Assembly (NCBI GenBank): GCA_036320915.1
Contig: JAXBDG010000001.1
Span: forward strand, 806,001 to 870,000
Reading direction: 5' to 3'
DNA: 64,000 bases
Source of the DNA: Linnemannia elongata
Lineage: Eukaryota; Mortierellomycota; Mortierellomycetes; Mortierellales; Mortierellaceae
Below the pieces are notes generated by a model, which saw only the letters and a list, made by a program, of their open reading frames with translations, did not search any database and was not told where the DNA came from. Below, one piece after another: positions 54,471 to 64,000 of this stretch. The translations under genes were made by a program, and so were the position numbers. Each line of letters begins with the position of its first letter. Within the stretch, counting starts at the first letter, position 1.

Positions 54471-55491
54471 GGTAGGTGTAAGAGGTGGTAGTTAGAACCG
54501 GAGCGAAACCATAGAAAGATCCGGAGTGCTTGAGAAAGGAACAACCTGGGAGCTTGTATGAAAGGAGGAGGATAAGGTTCTATTCTCGAAATTCCTTTTT
54601 GACGTAATTTCGTATGGCAGCTGGGATTCAGCGCAGGTGATAGTCTATCACAAAAAGTGAGAGAGGCACAGCGACGGTACACTATAGAGATACTTCTGTG
54701 GACAGGTGGGAATATCAATTGGAAGAGGAGAAGAAAAAGAGACAAGGAAGAACGAGAGAAAAAAGAAAGAGACGGTCCTCATCTGAGACACTTCATGTTG
54801 TGTTTCCGACGTGGTCGTCATTGCTTGAATAACAATAGTACGCACCTAGAAGTCAAGGATGGACCACCTGGTGGAAGAAAGAGGTCGACAGAGTCCTGAG
54901 CCTCTTCTTCTTTTCTTTGTCTCGAACTCTTCAACAATGTCCCTTGTTTTTAGTACCTTACCGAGAGTTGATGATGTCCATTTTTTTTTCATCGTGATGA
55001 TGGTAGAGAAGAGCCTCTAGGTTTTTGAGCACTTTCTTTATTGGACGATTTTACATATATGCTTATTTTCGATCTTGTACGGACCGACCATCGGGTTAAG
55101 GAGAGGAAGATGAGATGTTCCTTCCTTTGATTCATGCAATGAAAGTGAAGTTCAGCGATCTACATGTCTTTCAGATCTTTAAGAAAAATAAAGAAACAAA
55201 AACTTTGATCCGGCGACCCAAGTTTTACGATATCAATCAGAAACAGAGAAGAGGGAGCTTCCTAGAAGCCAAAAATATCCAGGGCCAGGTATTAGTCGCG
55301 TTCCTGAATATGATTGAAAGAGTGAGTGAGGCACTCAATCTCTCATAGCACGAAACGCGTTCATTTATCAATCGGTCTCGGAGACTTTCCATCAATAATT
55401 GATAGAGTGCAATCCCCATAATTTTATTTAAGCGAGTCCGTGTCCATTAACATTCCACCAATGCTTGCCTCCACACTTATCTACAACTAAT
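54471..55491. other. Divergent intergenic region
   Basis: No supported gene. A frame at 55115-55348 has protein-like stretches but no signal, domain or splice support. It holds runs of A/G-rich DNA near 54720-54770. Confidence 0.4.
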
Positions 55492-55776
55492 ATGCTTACC
55501 AATACAAAGCGCATCCTTCGACTCAGTCTGGCCGTAGCGTTGCTGGTCTCCCTGGTTGTTACCGTTTCTGCTGCCGTGGTGGGTAAAAAGATCACATCCT
55601 CAGGTGCGATCCGGGCTCCTGGCAGGGGTGCCGCAGTACACCAAAGCTCTTCCACTACCATCGTGGGTGGTGGTGGTGCTAAAGGCACTCCCAGACGTTT
55701 GTTAAACAAGCGATGGCACGGCGACGACTGTTGCGACGACGACTGTTGCGACAACGATTGCGATGATGATTGTTAA
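55492..55776 (+). CDS. Small secreted precursor ending in a Cys/Asp-rich peptide
   Basis: An intronless gene of 94 residues from the ATG at 55492 (a TTG-led extension from 55465 is not used). Residues 1-27 form a signal peptide (LSLAVALLVSLVVTVSA). A Ser/Gly/Ala-rich pro-region follows, and a KR site at 73-74 precedes the last 20 residues, which contain six cysteines and ten aspartates with the spacing CC-x3-CC-x3-C-x3-C. The DNA coding for this end has a GACGACTGTTGC unit twice. I recognise no family. Plausible roles are a metal-binding (zinc, copper or calcium) secreted peptide or a small disulfide peptide; both are guesses. The signal and dibasic site indicate a processed secreted product. 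Confidence 0.75.
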   Translation: MLTNTKRILRLSLAVALLVSLVVTVSAAVVGKKITSSGAIRAPGRGAAVHQSSSTTIVGGGGAKGTPRRLLNKRWHGDDCCDDDCCDNDCDDDC

Positions 55777-56215
55777 ACCGATGGCCTCTCTTGTCCCTAT
55801 CCTTGTCCCCTATTGGCGGTTTCCTGTAGGATCTGGAGGTTTCTATCTTCAGTTTCTTCACATCAGCTCATACTCCAACATTGCGTAGCATCCAGAACGC
55901 GTTTATCTCATGAGCCGTAAACTACCAAAATAAAATGGAAAAATAGCCAAGCGAAGAGGGTTAATTTGACATGTGGCCGTTGCTTGTGCTTGCTCAGCCA
56001 TTTGTCGTCAGCGGGTTTATGATGGTTTATTACCAACCAAGCCCTGACAAGCAGCCGACCTTCCTTTTCTTTTTCCTCTTTCCTTCTTCATACCCTTCTT
56101 TTTACTCTCCCTTACAATTCAAGTCTCTCTTCACACCCTACTCGTCCCCCTCCTCTTACTCATTTCCAAGTTTACCACATTCCAGCTGAATTCAACACAC
56201 ACACAAATACACAGC
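55777..56215. other. Spacer before ORMDL gene
   Basis: Pyrimidine-rich promoter-like DNA from about 56060 to 56180 precedes the ORMDL start. No gene. Confidence 0.5.
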
Positions 56216-57934
56216 ATGACACTCGCCTCCATGTACAAAACGGACTATGTCCAAACATGCGACCAGCACTGCCAGACCAACCTCAACTCTTCCTGGTTCA
56301 ACGACAAGGGTGCGTTCAACTGTCTATTCCTCCAACCTCGTCTCTCTACTCTATGAAAGGGAGGGGACTAGAAGGACCTCTCCTTCCCCTTTTACTCCGC
56401 CCTCTTTCTTGGCTCTCTCTTTTTCCTCCTTTTCTGGCTGTAGTTTGAACTCTTTTTTTCTCTTCTTGTCTTAACCGAAGAATAATAACTCAATCTACTT
56501 TTCGCAATGACCTCAACTTTCCTTCCATAGGAGCATGGATGACCAATGTGATCATTGTCTGTCTCATAAAGTTCTTTTTCGGCATTGTCCCCGGCATGTC
56601 GCCAGAACTGGCCTGGACCATGACCACGCTCACCTACAACGTGGTAAGTTTCCTGGGGTTTGCCAAGAAATATTTTCTCTGTCGTGTGAGAGACGAGACT
56701 GCGAGATAACAGTGGTCGTGTGCCCCTCTTGCTCTGCTACGCTCCCGATTACGTGGGGTGAAGACGGGTGCCATTGTTCACTCTCTCTTCTTTCATTCTT
56801 TTCCATAACTCCACACGCTCCCGTTTCTAACCAACTGTTTACCTTCTCTCTTCTATTCTCTTTCCACAATGTGATGCCAATTGTCTACACTTGTTGTTAA
56901 TAACAAAAAGGGAAGCTACATTATGCTCCATGCAGTGACAGGTGTGCCATTTGAGTTCACCCAGGGCGCATACGACGGCATCACCCTTTGGGAGCAGATT
57001 GACGGGGGCGTCCAATTTACCGCCACGCGAAAGTACCTCACAACTGTGCCGATTGTCCTGTAAGTTGTCTTTCCTTGTCTCTTGCTCTCTCACTACCTTC
57101 TGTTCTCGGTGTTACTTTTTTGTTCGTTTTGCTCTTCAGCTTGTGACCTGAAGAAGGGAATCATCCCCCCTTTTTTACCCTTGCCTTTTGTCCGTTTGTT
57201 TTTGCTGTCTGATGTCTATCCGAAGACATGTCAACAAAATCTGCGCCCCTATCCTCTGTCCCTCTTGACGACTCTCAACCTCCACAAGCAACACCTTTCA
57301 GTAATGCAGTATCACACAAACTCACCAGGAAAAGACTGGGAAGGAGGAAAAAAAGACAACAACCAACCAACACACGGACCTACTCCTCTGTTCCTGTGGA
57401 CTAGTTTGCAGTTTTTTTTCTTTCTTTCTTCTCGTTTGGTCTGGACATCCTTTGGCGGCGTGCTGCTTTGCTCCTCTGTCTTGTTGTTCTTGATGCTGTC
57501 ATCACACTTTTTTTTGTACCATACTTCATGTGCCACGAACGCATCACCAGCCAATCGTCATCCGGCAAAAATCTTAATTCGGTTAACACCAACAGTGACC
57601 AACTAACAACAGAAAAAATCAGGGGAACACGCTCGCACGACTGATGGGGTCCAAGCGAGAGGACTCAAACAGAACGTGGAAGAATAAGGACAATGGGACC
57701 AGTACACTAGTTGGGACCGAGAAATATCAGACTCATTGTATCTCAACCCTCAACTTATCTCTTTCTTTGCCAATTGATCAACATAGGTTCCTGCTGAGCA
57801 CACATTACACGCACTACGCGCCATTCGCGTTCTCTATTAACTTGGTGGTGACGATCATCAACCTCATTGCCAAGCTGCCCGTCATGCACCAGGTTCGACT
57901 TTTCGACATCAACCAGAAGGTCGAGTCCAACTAG
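56216..57934 (+). CDS. ORMDL/Orm family ER membrane protein
   Basis: Exons 56216-56309, 56531-56643, 56911-57059 and 57787-57934 join in frame to 167 residues. The N-terminus MTLASMYKTDYVQ is followed by two hydrophobic segments (MTNVIIVCLIKFFFGIVPG and the TWT..NV..SYIMLHAVTG region), the signature TPFE/VPFEFTQG..DG.T.WEQID.GVQFTATRKYLTTVPIVL, and two further membrane segments (LLSTHYTHY, FAFSINLVVTIINLIAKLP). Orm proteins bind serine palmitoyltransferase and hold down sphingolipid synthesis in the ER (known of the family). The Ser-rich phosphorylated N-terminus of yeast Orm1/2 is shorter here. The last intron (727 nt) is long. Confidence 0.94.
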
Positions 57935-58269
57935 GTCTATCTCTCGTCTTGTTAACGTCGAGCAGGAAAAAAAATCTCCCCAAAATATCTTCATACCCTC
58001 ACACTGTACATAATCCTCTCCTGGGCGAAGCAACGCGTCATTGATCAAATGCAATCAAAATATGCGTCGGATCGGTTCAATATTTAACGGAGAGAAACAA
58101 GACATAACCAAAACAACAAGCGACACGTAATAAACACCTTTTCAGCAATGTAAGCAAGCGTAGTTGGTTTTTTTTTTCTCGTTTATTTCAACCGAAAAAA
58201 GATTTGATCCGCAGAGAAACGAAGAAAGAATGGTTATTTTAAAGAAAAGGCTGGAGTAAGCAGAATAGC
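57935..58269. other. Convergent spacer
   Basis: This holds the 3' UTRs of the ORMDL and uS8 genes, tail-to-tail. It contains A/T-rich stretches with AATAAA-like sequence near 58132-58137 (GTAATAAAC). No gene. Confidence 0.5.
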
Positions 58270-58793
58270 TTAGTAGAAGTAACCCAAAACCTTTCCTCCG
58301 GTGTGGCGACGACGAGCCTCCTCGTGGTCCATGATACCGGCCGAGGTGGTGAGGATGATGTAACCGAACTGGCGGGAAGGCAAGAGACGGGCAATCCACT
58401 TCTCGATCTCGTTCAACTTGATGTTGAAACGGGGGGAGATGACACCGGTCTTGTTGATGCGTCCAATGAGCTGGACGACGATCTTGCCGGAACGGTGGTC
58501 ATCGATCTCCTCGAACTCGCCAATGTAGCCTGTAATTATGGAGTATTTCAAGTGGAGGAACAGGAGAAAAAATGTCAGGAACCAATGTAAGGGGAAAACA
58601 ATAAGCTTTCAGATCAACCATTTCTTCGTCAGGCAGGCAAAAAGGAGAAGATGGACGTACCGTGCTTCTGCATCAACGACAAGAACTTGACGATGACCTT
58701 GGAGGAAGGACGGATCAAGACCTGGCGCTTGCCACGCTTCTCAGCGTTGTTGATGTTGTTGAGGCAGTCGTTCAAGACGGAGATGCGGACCAT
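58270..58793 (-). CDS. 40S ribosomal protein uS8 (S15a/S22)
   Basis: Leftward exons 58661-58793 and 58270-58529 give 130 residues, the normal length of the family. The N-terminus [20 protein letters not shown], the YIGEFE segment, PRFNIKL and the end [23 protein letters not shown] are all highly conserved. It binds the central domain of 18S rRNA in the small subunit. The intron sits after KHG, at the exon boundary between the two halves of the protein. Confidence 0.97.
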
Positions 58794-59823
58794 TTTGATA
58801 TGCTTCTATTGGAGAAACGACGATAGTAAACAAAACAGCGAATGATAAGTATAAACTGAATACCAATAACTCGTATGAGTGTCGCCTGCTTCATCTCTTC
58901 CTCATTTTTAGGCCGCCTTCGGCAACCCTCTACTCCCTGTCACATATTCACTCGTGAAAAATGAGGCAAAGGGTAGGGACCGTCCGAAAGCGACAGAGAA
59001 AAAACTCGAGAAGAAAGCAAGGATTCATAAAGCATAAATGGTCGTTGTCCAGGCCAGTCCGCGATGTATCACCACCAGTTACATCCAGACGAGAGCGCAC
59101 TCCAACAAAGAAACAAACAAGAGAAAGGAAGGCGAGACGTCCGTTTTTGAGACGTCTGAATGGTCCTCCTTCCTTTCCTTGGCTGTCTCCTTTGAGAGAT
59201 AACACTGTCCTTGGTAAACGGTAGGTGAGGGCAGTTCTGACGGGGTAGTTGGACAGGAAAAGAAAAAAAGTGGCAAGGGTTTTGCTGACGATGAGGTGTA
59301 GTCGCTGATTGATGGTCGTCCGGAGTTTGCTGAAACTGTATATTCCCGTCCATGCTGCCTGCAAGATCTACATCGAGATCTGCATCAAGATCTGCATAGA
59401 TCGCCAAATAGCCTCCAGATGTCGAAGGTGCCGGAGTGGTTGCAATTGATGATGGGTTCTAGGCAGTACAGTGGTTGATTTGGAGTGTTGATGGATGGAT
59501 GATGGTTCCTATTGTGTTGGATATCCTGATCGATGGATCCATGGGTGTCTTGGATGTTCCCCTCATTGAATGCTTGTCTGAATTTTTTCAGCAGCCGCAC
59601 CTTTGGGGTAAAAAGTAGAAAGGGAGTTCTCACAGTGCCACGGGCGCACGCACTAGATAATCAGATATTCAGGTCACGTGTCACATTTCTCTCGGCGTGC
59701 CAGCACGTCCAGTCAGACCCTCTCCCCAACCTCCCAACTGGCAGGCAGCTTTTGAGCAGTGCTGACCAGTTCTTCTCACACCACTTTACTCACTTCAAGA
59801 ACCCTTTTTCTTATTTATTCTTG
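58794..59823. other. Divergent intergenic region
   Basis: Upstream DNA of the uS8 and omega-amidase genes. A minus-strand frame (59069-59407) begins with an Asp/Leu/Val repeat from an ATCT-type repeat near 59361-59402; it is simple sequence and not a likely gene. Nothing else supported. Confidence 0.45.
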
Positions 59824-61282
59824 ATGCTGCGCGCTGCATTCTCTTCCTTCAAACCATTCTTCACAAAGGCATCCTTCTCCACCATGACCAACACAGCAAA
59901 GCCCTGCAAACTCGCCCTTATCCAGTTGGCCGTCACTGCCGACAAGGACGCCAACCTCGCCAATGCTCGCACTCATGTCCTCGAAGCTGCCTCCAAGGGG
60001 GCCAACCTCATTGTTCTCCCAGTACGTTTTCCCTCCCTTTTTTATCTCTTCCTTGCTCCTCCCTGCACGTATACTACTTCTATACTGACGCCTGCTGACA
60101 CACACAAGCTGACCTTTTATACTCTTTACGTTTGGGAAAGTAGGAGTGCTTCAATTCGCCTTATGGAACTGGTTACTTCCCCGAATACGCCGAAACTCTT
60201 GCGGACGGTCCTTCAGTCAAGTCACTCTCCGCCATGGCCAAAGTATGTTCAATTTAGACCCCACTTTTCATATCCCTTCTGGTTGCTTACCACAACCTAC
60301 GCACTTGTGCATTGACGCAGTCCGAGTTTCATCAACTCGGGGCCACAACCCCACCATCAATGGAGAACAGTGTTCCTCCCTTTTCTTGCCAATTGACAGC
60401 CAATTTGCACTTTGCCAACGAATTTTTTACCGGTACCATTTTGAATAGGATGCCAAGGCATACTTGATCGGAGGCTCGATCCCAGAACGCGACCCAACTG
60501 ATGAAAAAGTCTACAACACCTGCACGGTCTACAACCCTGAAGGAGAACTCATTGCCACCCACCGTAAAGTCCATCTCTTTGACATTGATGTCCCCGGCAA
60601 GATTCGTTTCCAAGAAAGCGAGACCCTGACTGCTGGTCGTCAGTTGACTCATGTTGATACAGGTACGCCGTTGATTGTTGCAAAAACGGATTTTTGTTGG
60701 TTCTTCTCATTTTACCCTACAAAAATAATTTTGATTTCTCTCACGGTTTATTTTTTTCTTCCCTGCATGTACCCTTTCTTTTATTGACGATCTCGTTACT
60801 CATAACTCGCCATAATACTAACTTGTGTGCGTTTGCGTATTTGTTTGGTTGTAGATTTTGGAAAGATCGGGGTGGGTATCTGCTACGACATTCGTTTTCC
60901 TGAGCCAGCCATGATTGCCGCCCGTCAAGGTAACATCCCACCCTCTTTTATGCTTTCCATCTCCTGATATGAACCCAGTCCCTCGCTTAACGCAACCGTT
61001 CTTACATTTTCCTGTTCCTCTAATGAACGATGATATCCACTCAGGATGCTTCGCCATGATCTACCCTGGAGCATTCAACATGACAACGGGACCATTGCAC
61101 TGGGAACTGCTTCAGCGCGCAAGAGCCGTCGACAATCAGATGTATGTTGCTGCCTGCTCGCCTGCTCGTGACCTCAAGGCTTCCTACCATGCCTGGGGCC
61201 ACTCAACTATTGTCGGCCCTGCTGGAAATGTCATTGAGACCATGGACGAGAATCAGGGAATCATCTATGCCGACCTTGGTAT

Positions 61283-61319
<37 letters not shown>

Positions 61320-61504
61320 TGTTGTGGTGCGATTGGGATCGCGAATATTCTATGCAGTCAATTGGAGACTAAATTTCAATGCATGTTTGCATGTTGTATA
61401 TGAAAATAGATCTGAAGACGATGGCAGAGTTCCGACAGAACATCCCTTTGACCACTCAGCGTCGCTTCGACTTGTATGCTGATGTCTCCAAGGCCAAGCC
61501 TTGA
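59824..61504 (+). CDS. Nitrilase-superfamily omega-amidase (Nit2-like), probable mitochondrial and cytosolic forms
   Basis: Six exons, 59824-60021, 60144-60242, 60449-60662, 60855-60929, 61045-61278 and 61410-61504, give 304 residues. The catalytic triad is visible: Glu in [10 protein letters not shown], Lys in [13 protein letters not shown] and Cys in ICYDIRFPE. The first ~20 residues ([20 protein letters not shown]) are basic and Ser/Phe-rich without acids, like a mitochondrial presequence, and a second ATG with a good context (CCACCATGACC) at 59884 opens a 284-residue form that fits the cytosolic enzyme. Nit2 hydrolyses alpha-ketoglutaramate and similar omega-amides. A T run of about 28 nt is in the last intron (61285-61312). 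Confidence 0.93.
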
Positions 61505-61917
61505 ACACTTTTTTCTTATTTCCCCTTGAACCATAGAGCTTTTTACATCCTTCAATTAAAAAACTGATCATGCAAGGAAGGACATTTGTTTGCTAATAAT
61601 GGGTTGTTTTCTTTAATTTGTACAGGGACTTTTATGTTTCTTTTCTTTTTTTTTTCTTCTTTGACTTCTAGGGCTCACGCCAAGATAGACATCGAAAAAA
61701 AGAAAAAAAAAAAGAAATGATAAGGTAGGGTTTGAAGGGGTGTGTGTTTAGAAACTATGTGCGATAAAAAACTAGAAATGACAAATGGGCAACAAAGAGA
61801 GGTAGTAAAAAAAGATAATGTGGTGGACAACGAGAATGGAGAAGAAAAAAAATATCTATGTTTCCTCTCTTCCTCCTTGTTCATTAGAGGATTAACAGGC
61901 CAAGACGACAGAAGGAT
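61505..61917. other. Convergent spacer
   Basis: The omega-amidase and glucosamine-6-phosphate deaminase genes end tail-to-tail here. It holds T-rich and A-rich 3' sequence and no gene. Confidence 0.5.
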
Positions 61918-63957
61918 TTACTGGTGGTAGGTCGACTCGGCACCACCGCGCCAGGAGCGAACACCGCCCTGGAGACCGACGTTGTCGGATCCAATGAGCT
62001 GCTCATGGACCTTCTCGATGGACTTGAAGTAGTTGACGGTCTTGACGTGGAGCTCGAGGGTGGCATCCTCGTCGCAGACGACCATGCCGCGGGGGTGGAG
62101 CTGGATGGCAGAGACGGTCCACATGTGGTTGACGCCCTCCTCGATGCACTTGGCCAAGGCCAAGGCCTTGTGGGCACCGGTGATGATAATGCAGACCTCG
62201 CGGGCATCCATAACAGTGCTATTGTTGTAAGTAGAAAAGATTGGAAAAGAGTTATGGTTAGATAACATTGCTCACTTGTGCAACGGGAGATAGAAAGGCA
62301 GGGAGGGGGAAAATGGGAAAAGTGAGTGAAGGAAAGGCGGAGATTGAGGGTGTTGATAGTTCGCCGTTTTTTTGTTGTTCTTATTTTTGATGAGCAGGGG
62401 GGTTGAACAAGAATGGCGGGTTGTAGCTTCCTGAAGGTGCAAGGTTGTCGATCAGATTATTTTCTCCATCTCGGTTGGTTGGTGAGATCCCGGCAGGCTG
62501 ACAATTGACAGAGAAAGTTGCTTCCTTCTGATACATGTCCAGCACCATGCATCGGTTGTCGTTGACTTGTCGTCACTGGTGCTGTTGTTGTAGAAAATTT
62601 TCTTCCTTTGGATACATATCCAGGTGGGATGGACGGACGGGCAAGACGCAGCAATGAAAGAGAAAAAAAAAGGACCGTGGGGCGGGAAGAAAAAAAGAGA
62701 GCGCATACACAAACGCAAAGAACGAAGCACAGAGCGCAAAATAAGCAAAACGCAAAGCAGAGATACATAAGAAAAGGTGACACTTACGCAACACCGACGG
62801 TCAAAGCCAGGTTGGGAACCTTGGTGATATCGTTATCGAAGAAGCGGGCGTTGGCGACAATGGTGTCGTAGGCGAGGGTCTTGACACGGGTGCGAGAGTT
62901 GAGGGAGGAGCCGGGCTCGTTGAAGGCAATATGACCATCGGGACCGATACCGCCCAAGAAGAGCTCGATACCACCGACGGCGGCAATCTTCTCCTCGTAA
63001 CGCTGGCACTCGAGGTCCAAGTCGGTTGCGTTTCCATCGAGGATGTGGACGTTCTCGGGGAGGATATCAACGTGCTTGAAGAGGTTGCTCCACATGAATG
63101 AGTGGTAAGACTCGGGGTGGTCTCTATTAAATGTGAACGGATCATTAGAGGAGAAGGAAGAAGAAGTGAGAAGAGAGACAGAGAAGATGATCAGTCGGAG
63201 CTCGTACTTTAGCATTTGTCATGGACACATCTTTGCTGCTACTGTTGCCGCTTGCCCTCCAAGAAGAGAGAATCCTTTCTTTCATCCTTGTCCTCTTGAT
63301 TCCCAAGGTGAGGACACGTTGGTTGGCGGAGATGATGTCTGTCTGTCTGTGTACCACTGTTATTGCTGTTGAGTATAGCAAGGCGGATGGCTTCTTATGG
63401 GGTACCAGATCCCAAAGAAAGATGGAATCGCATGTCTGACACCAAACCCGGAGCCCTCTATTGTTGTTTAAGACCTCACGAGACCCCTGCCTGAAGAACT
63501 CCTGTGAGGGTGTCTGTCAAGTATTTTCTCTTTTTTTGAAGGAGTGGCGAGCGATCGATAAAGGGAAGCGGCATGGCGAAAGGAAAGGTGACTGGATTCT
63601 CTTCAAATTATTTCCTTTCTCTTTTTTTTTCGTTGCTTCGGTTGCATCGTGATTGCCACGCCCTTTTCCAAGTTCATACCCCGAAATAAAACGAGAAAAA
63701 AATGGCGGCATATCTGAACCACACGAAGGAAAAAAAAAAAAAAAAGGTATGCGTGTTGACAATATTTTACCTGGGCAATCCGACGTATTCATCCATGTTG
63801 AAGGTGATGATGTGCTGGAAGGAGAGCTCGCCGGCCTGGTGGAACTTGACCAGGTTTCTGTAGACACCAACAGGGGACGAACCGGTGGGAAGTCCGAGAA
63901 CGAAGGGCTTGGTGGCAGTGGGAGCGAACTCCTTGATGCGCTCTTTGACGTACTTGG
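61918..63957 (-). CDS. Glucosamine-6-phosphate deaminase, first exon outside the window
   Basis: Leftward exons visible are 63771-63957, 62788-63123 and 61918-62218, about 275 residues joined in frame. The N-terminal exon lies beyond 64000, as shown by a TAG acceptor at 63958-63960 and no in-frame ATG. Motifs include [35 protein letters not shown] (phosphate- and active-site loops) and a C-terminal MVVCDEDAT segment, all typical of the NagB/GNPDA family. The enzyme turns glucosamine-6-phosphate into fructose-6-phosphate and ammonia, linking chitin and amino-sugar breakdown to glycolysis. It is partial only because of the window edge; the intron between 62219 and 62787 is 569 nt. Confidence 0.94.
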
Positions 63958-64000
63958 CTATTAAATGGTGGATTGGAGTAAAGAAAGAGGCGTGGGTAAG

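Noticed and set aside
55115..55348. 77-codon frame MFLPLIHAMKVKF...
   Set aside because: It starts with ATG and looks partly protein-like, but has no signal, domain, conserved motif or splice evidence, so I left it as unsupported.
59069..59407. 112-codon minus-strand frame starting with an Asp/Leu/Val repeat
   Set aside because: The start is a short tandem repeat and the rest has no recognisable feature. It overlaps the promoter between uS8 and the omega-amidase.
1..64000. tRNA, rRNA or CRISPR-like arrays
   Set aside because: I looked for B-box-like GTTCGAATC sequences paired with A boxes, for rRNA-like conserved blocks and for evenly spaced repeats, and found none. CRISPR arrays are not expected in a fungal nuclear genome.

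Overview
This is a nuclear segment of a eukaryotic, fungal-type genome. Genes are split by mostly short GT-AG introns (two use GC-AG), most 3' splice sites read TAG, and the intergenic DNA is full of homopolymers and CT/GA/GT microsatellites. ER proteins, secreted KR-processed precursors and a GPI-type Kre9/Knh1-like protein fit a fungus. The large NACHT-pentapeptide-WD40 receptor, two M13 metallopeptidases and low-complexity spacers resemble Mortierella-type early-diverging fungi. That placement is inference; no rRNA or marker-gene comparison was possible.

Layout. 1-6000: two tandem paralogous genes for secreted Val/Lys/Ala-rich proteins with KR processing sites, a shared ~92-nt core promoter/5' leader and related 3' UTRs. 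8784-9058: a small gene of unknown function. 11057-16556: an ER-type DnaJ (ends HDEM) tail-to-tail with a membrane-anchored M13 peptidase. 18949-24561: a ZIP zinc transporter tail-to-tail with a PPG1-type phosphatase. 25272-32670: three leftward genes, a stefin-like cystatin, a membrane-anchored alginate-lyase-fold protein and a prolyl oligopeptidase. 34035-41162: three leftward genes, a DP1/Yop1/REEP membrane-shaping protein (with a 12-nt microexon), an A20/AN1 zinc-finger protein and a second, secreted M13 peptidase.

42833-48163: an intronless 1776-residue STAND/NLR-like protein (helical N-terminus, glycine-rich segment, NACHT ATPase, pentapeptide repeats, about 14 WD40 blades). It is followed by a roughly 0.5-kb stretch bounded by a 14-bp inverted repeat. 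49487-53493: a DCAF4-type WD40 protein head-to-head with an a-a-D protein disulfide isomerase (12-nt microexon, KDEL end). 53733-55776: a Kre9/Knh1-like GPI-type protein and a tiny precursor ending in a Cys/Asp peptide. 56216-63957: ORMDL, ribosomal protein uS8, a Nit2-like omega-amidase with an apparent mitochondrial presequence, and glucosamine-6-phosphate deaminase running off the right edge.

Shared themes are the secretory pathway (DnaJ, PDI, ORMDL, DP1/Yop1, GPI protein, two kinds of secreted precursor) and peptide handling (two M13 peptidases, prolyl oligopeptidase, cystatin). The most novel-looking items are the KR-processed paralogue pair, the Cys/Asp peptide precursor and the NLR-like receptor. 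Exon boundaries were placed by hand from splice signals, reading frame and family knowledge.
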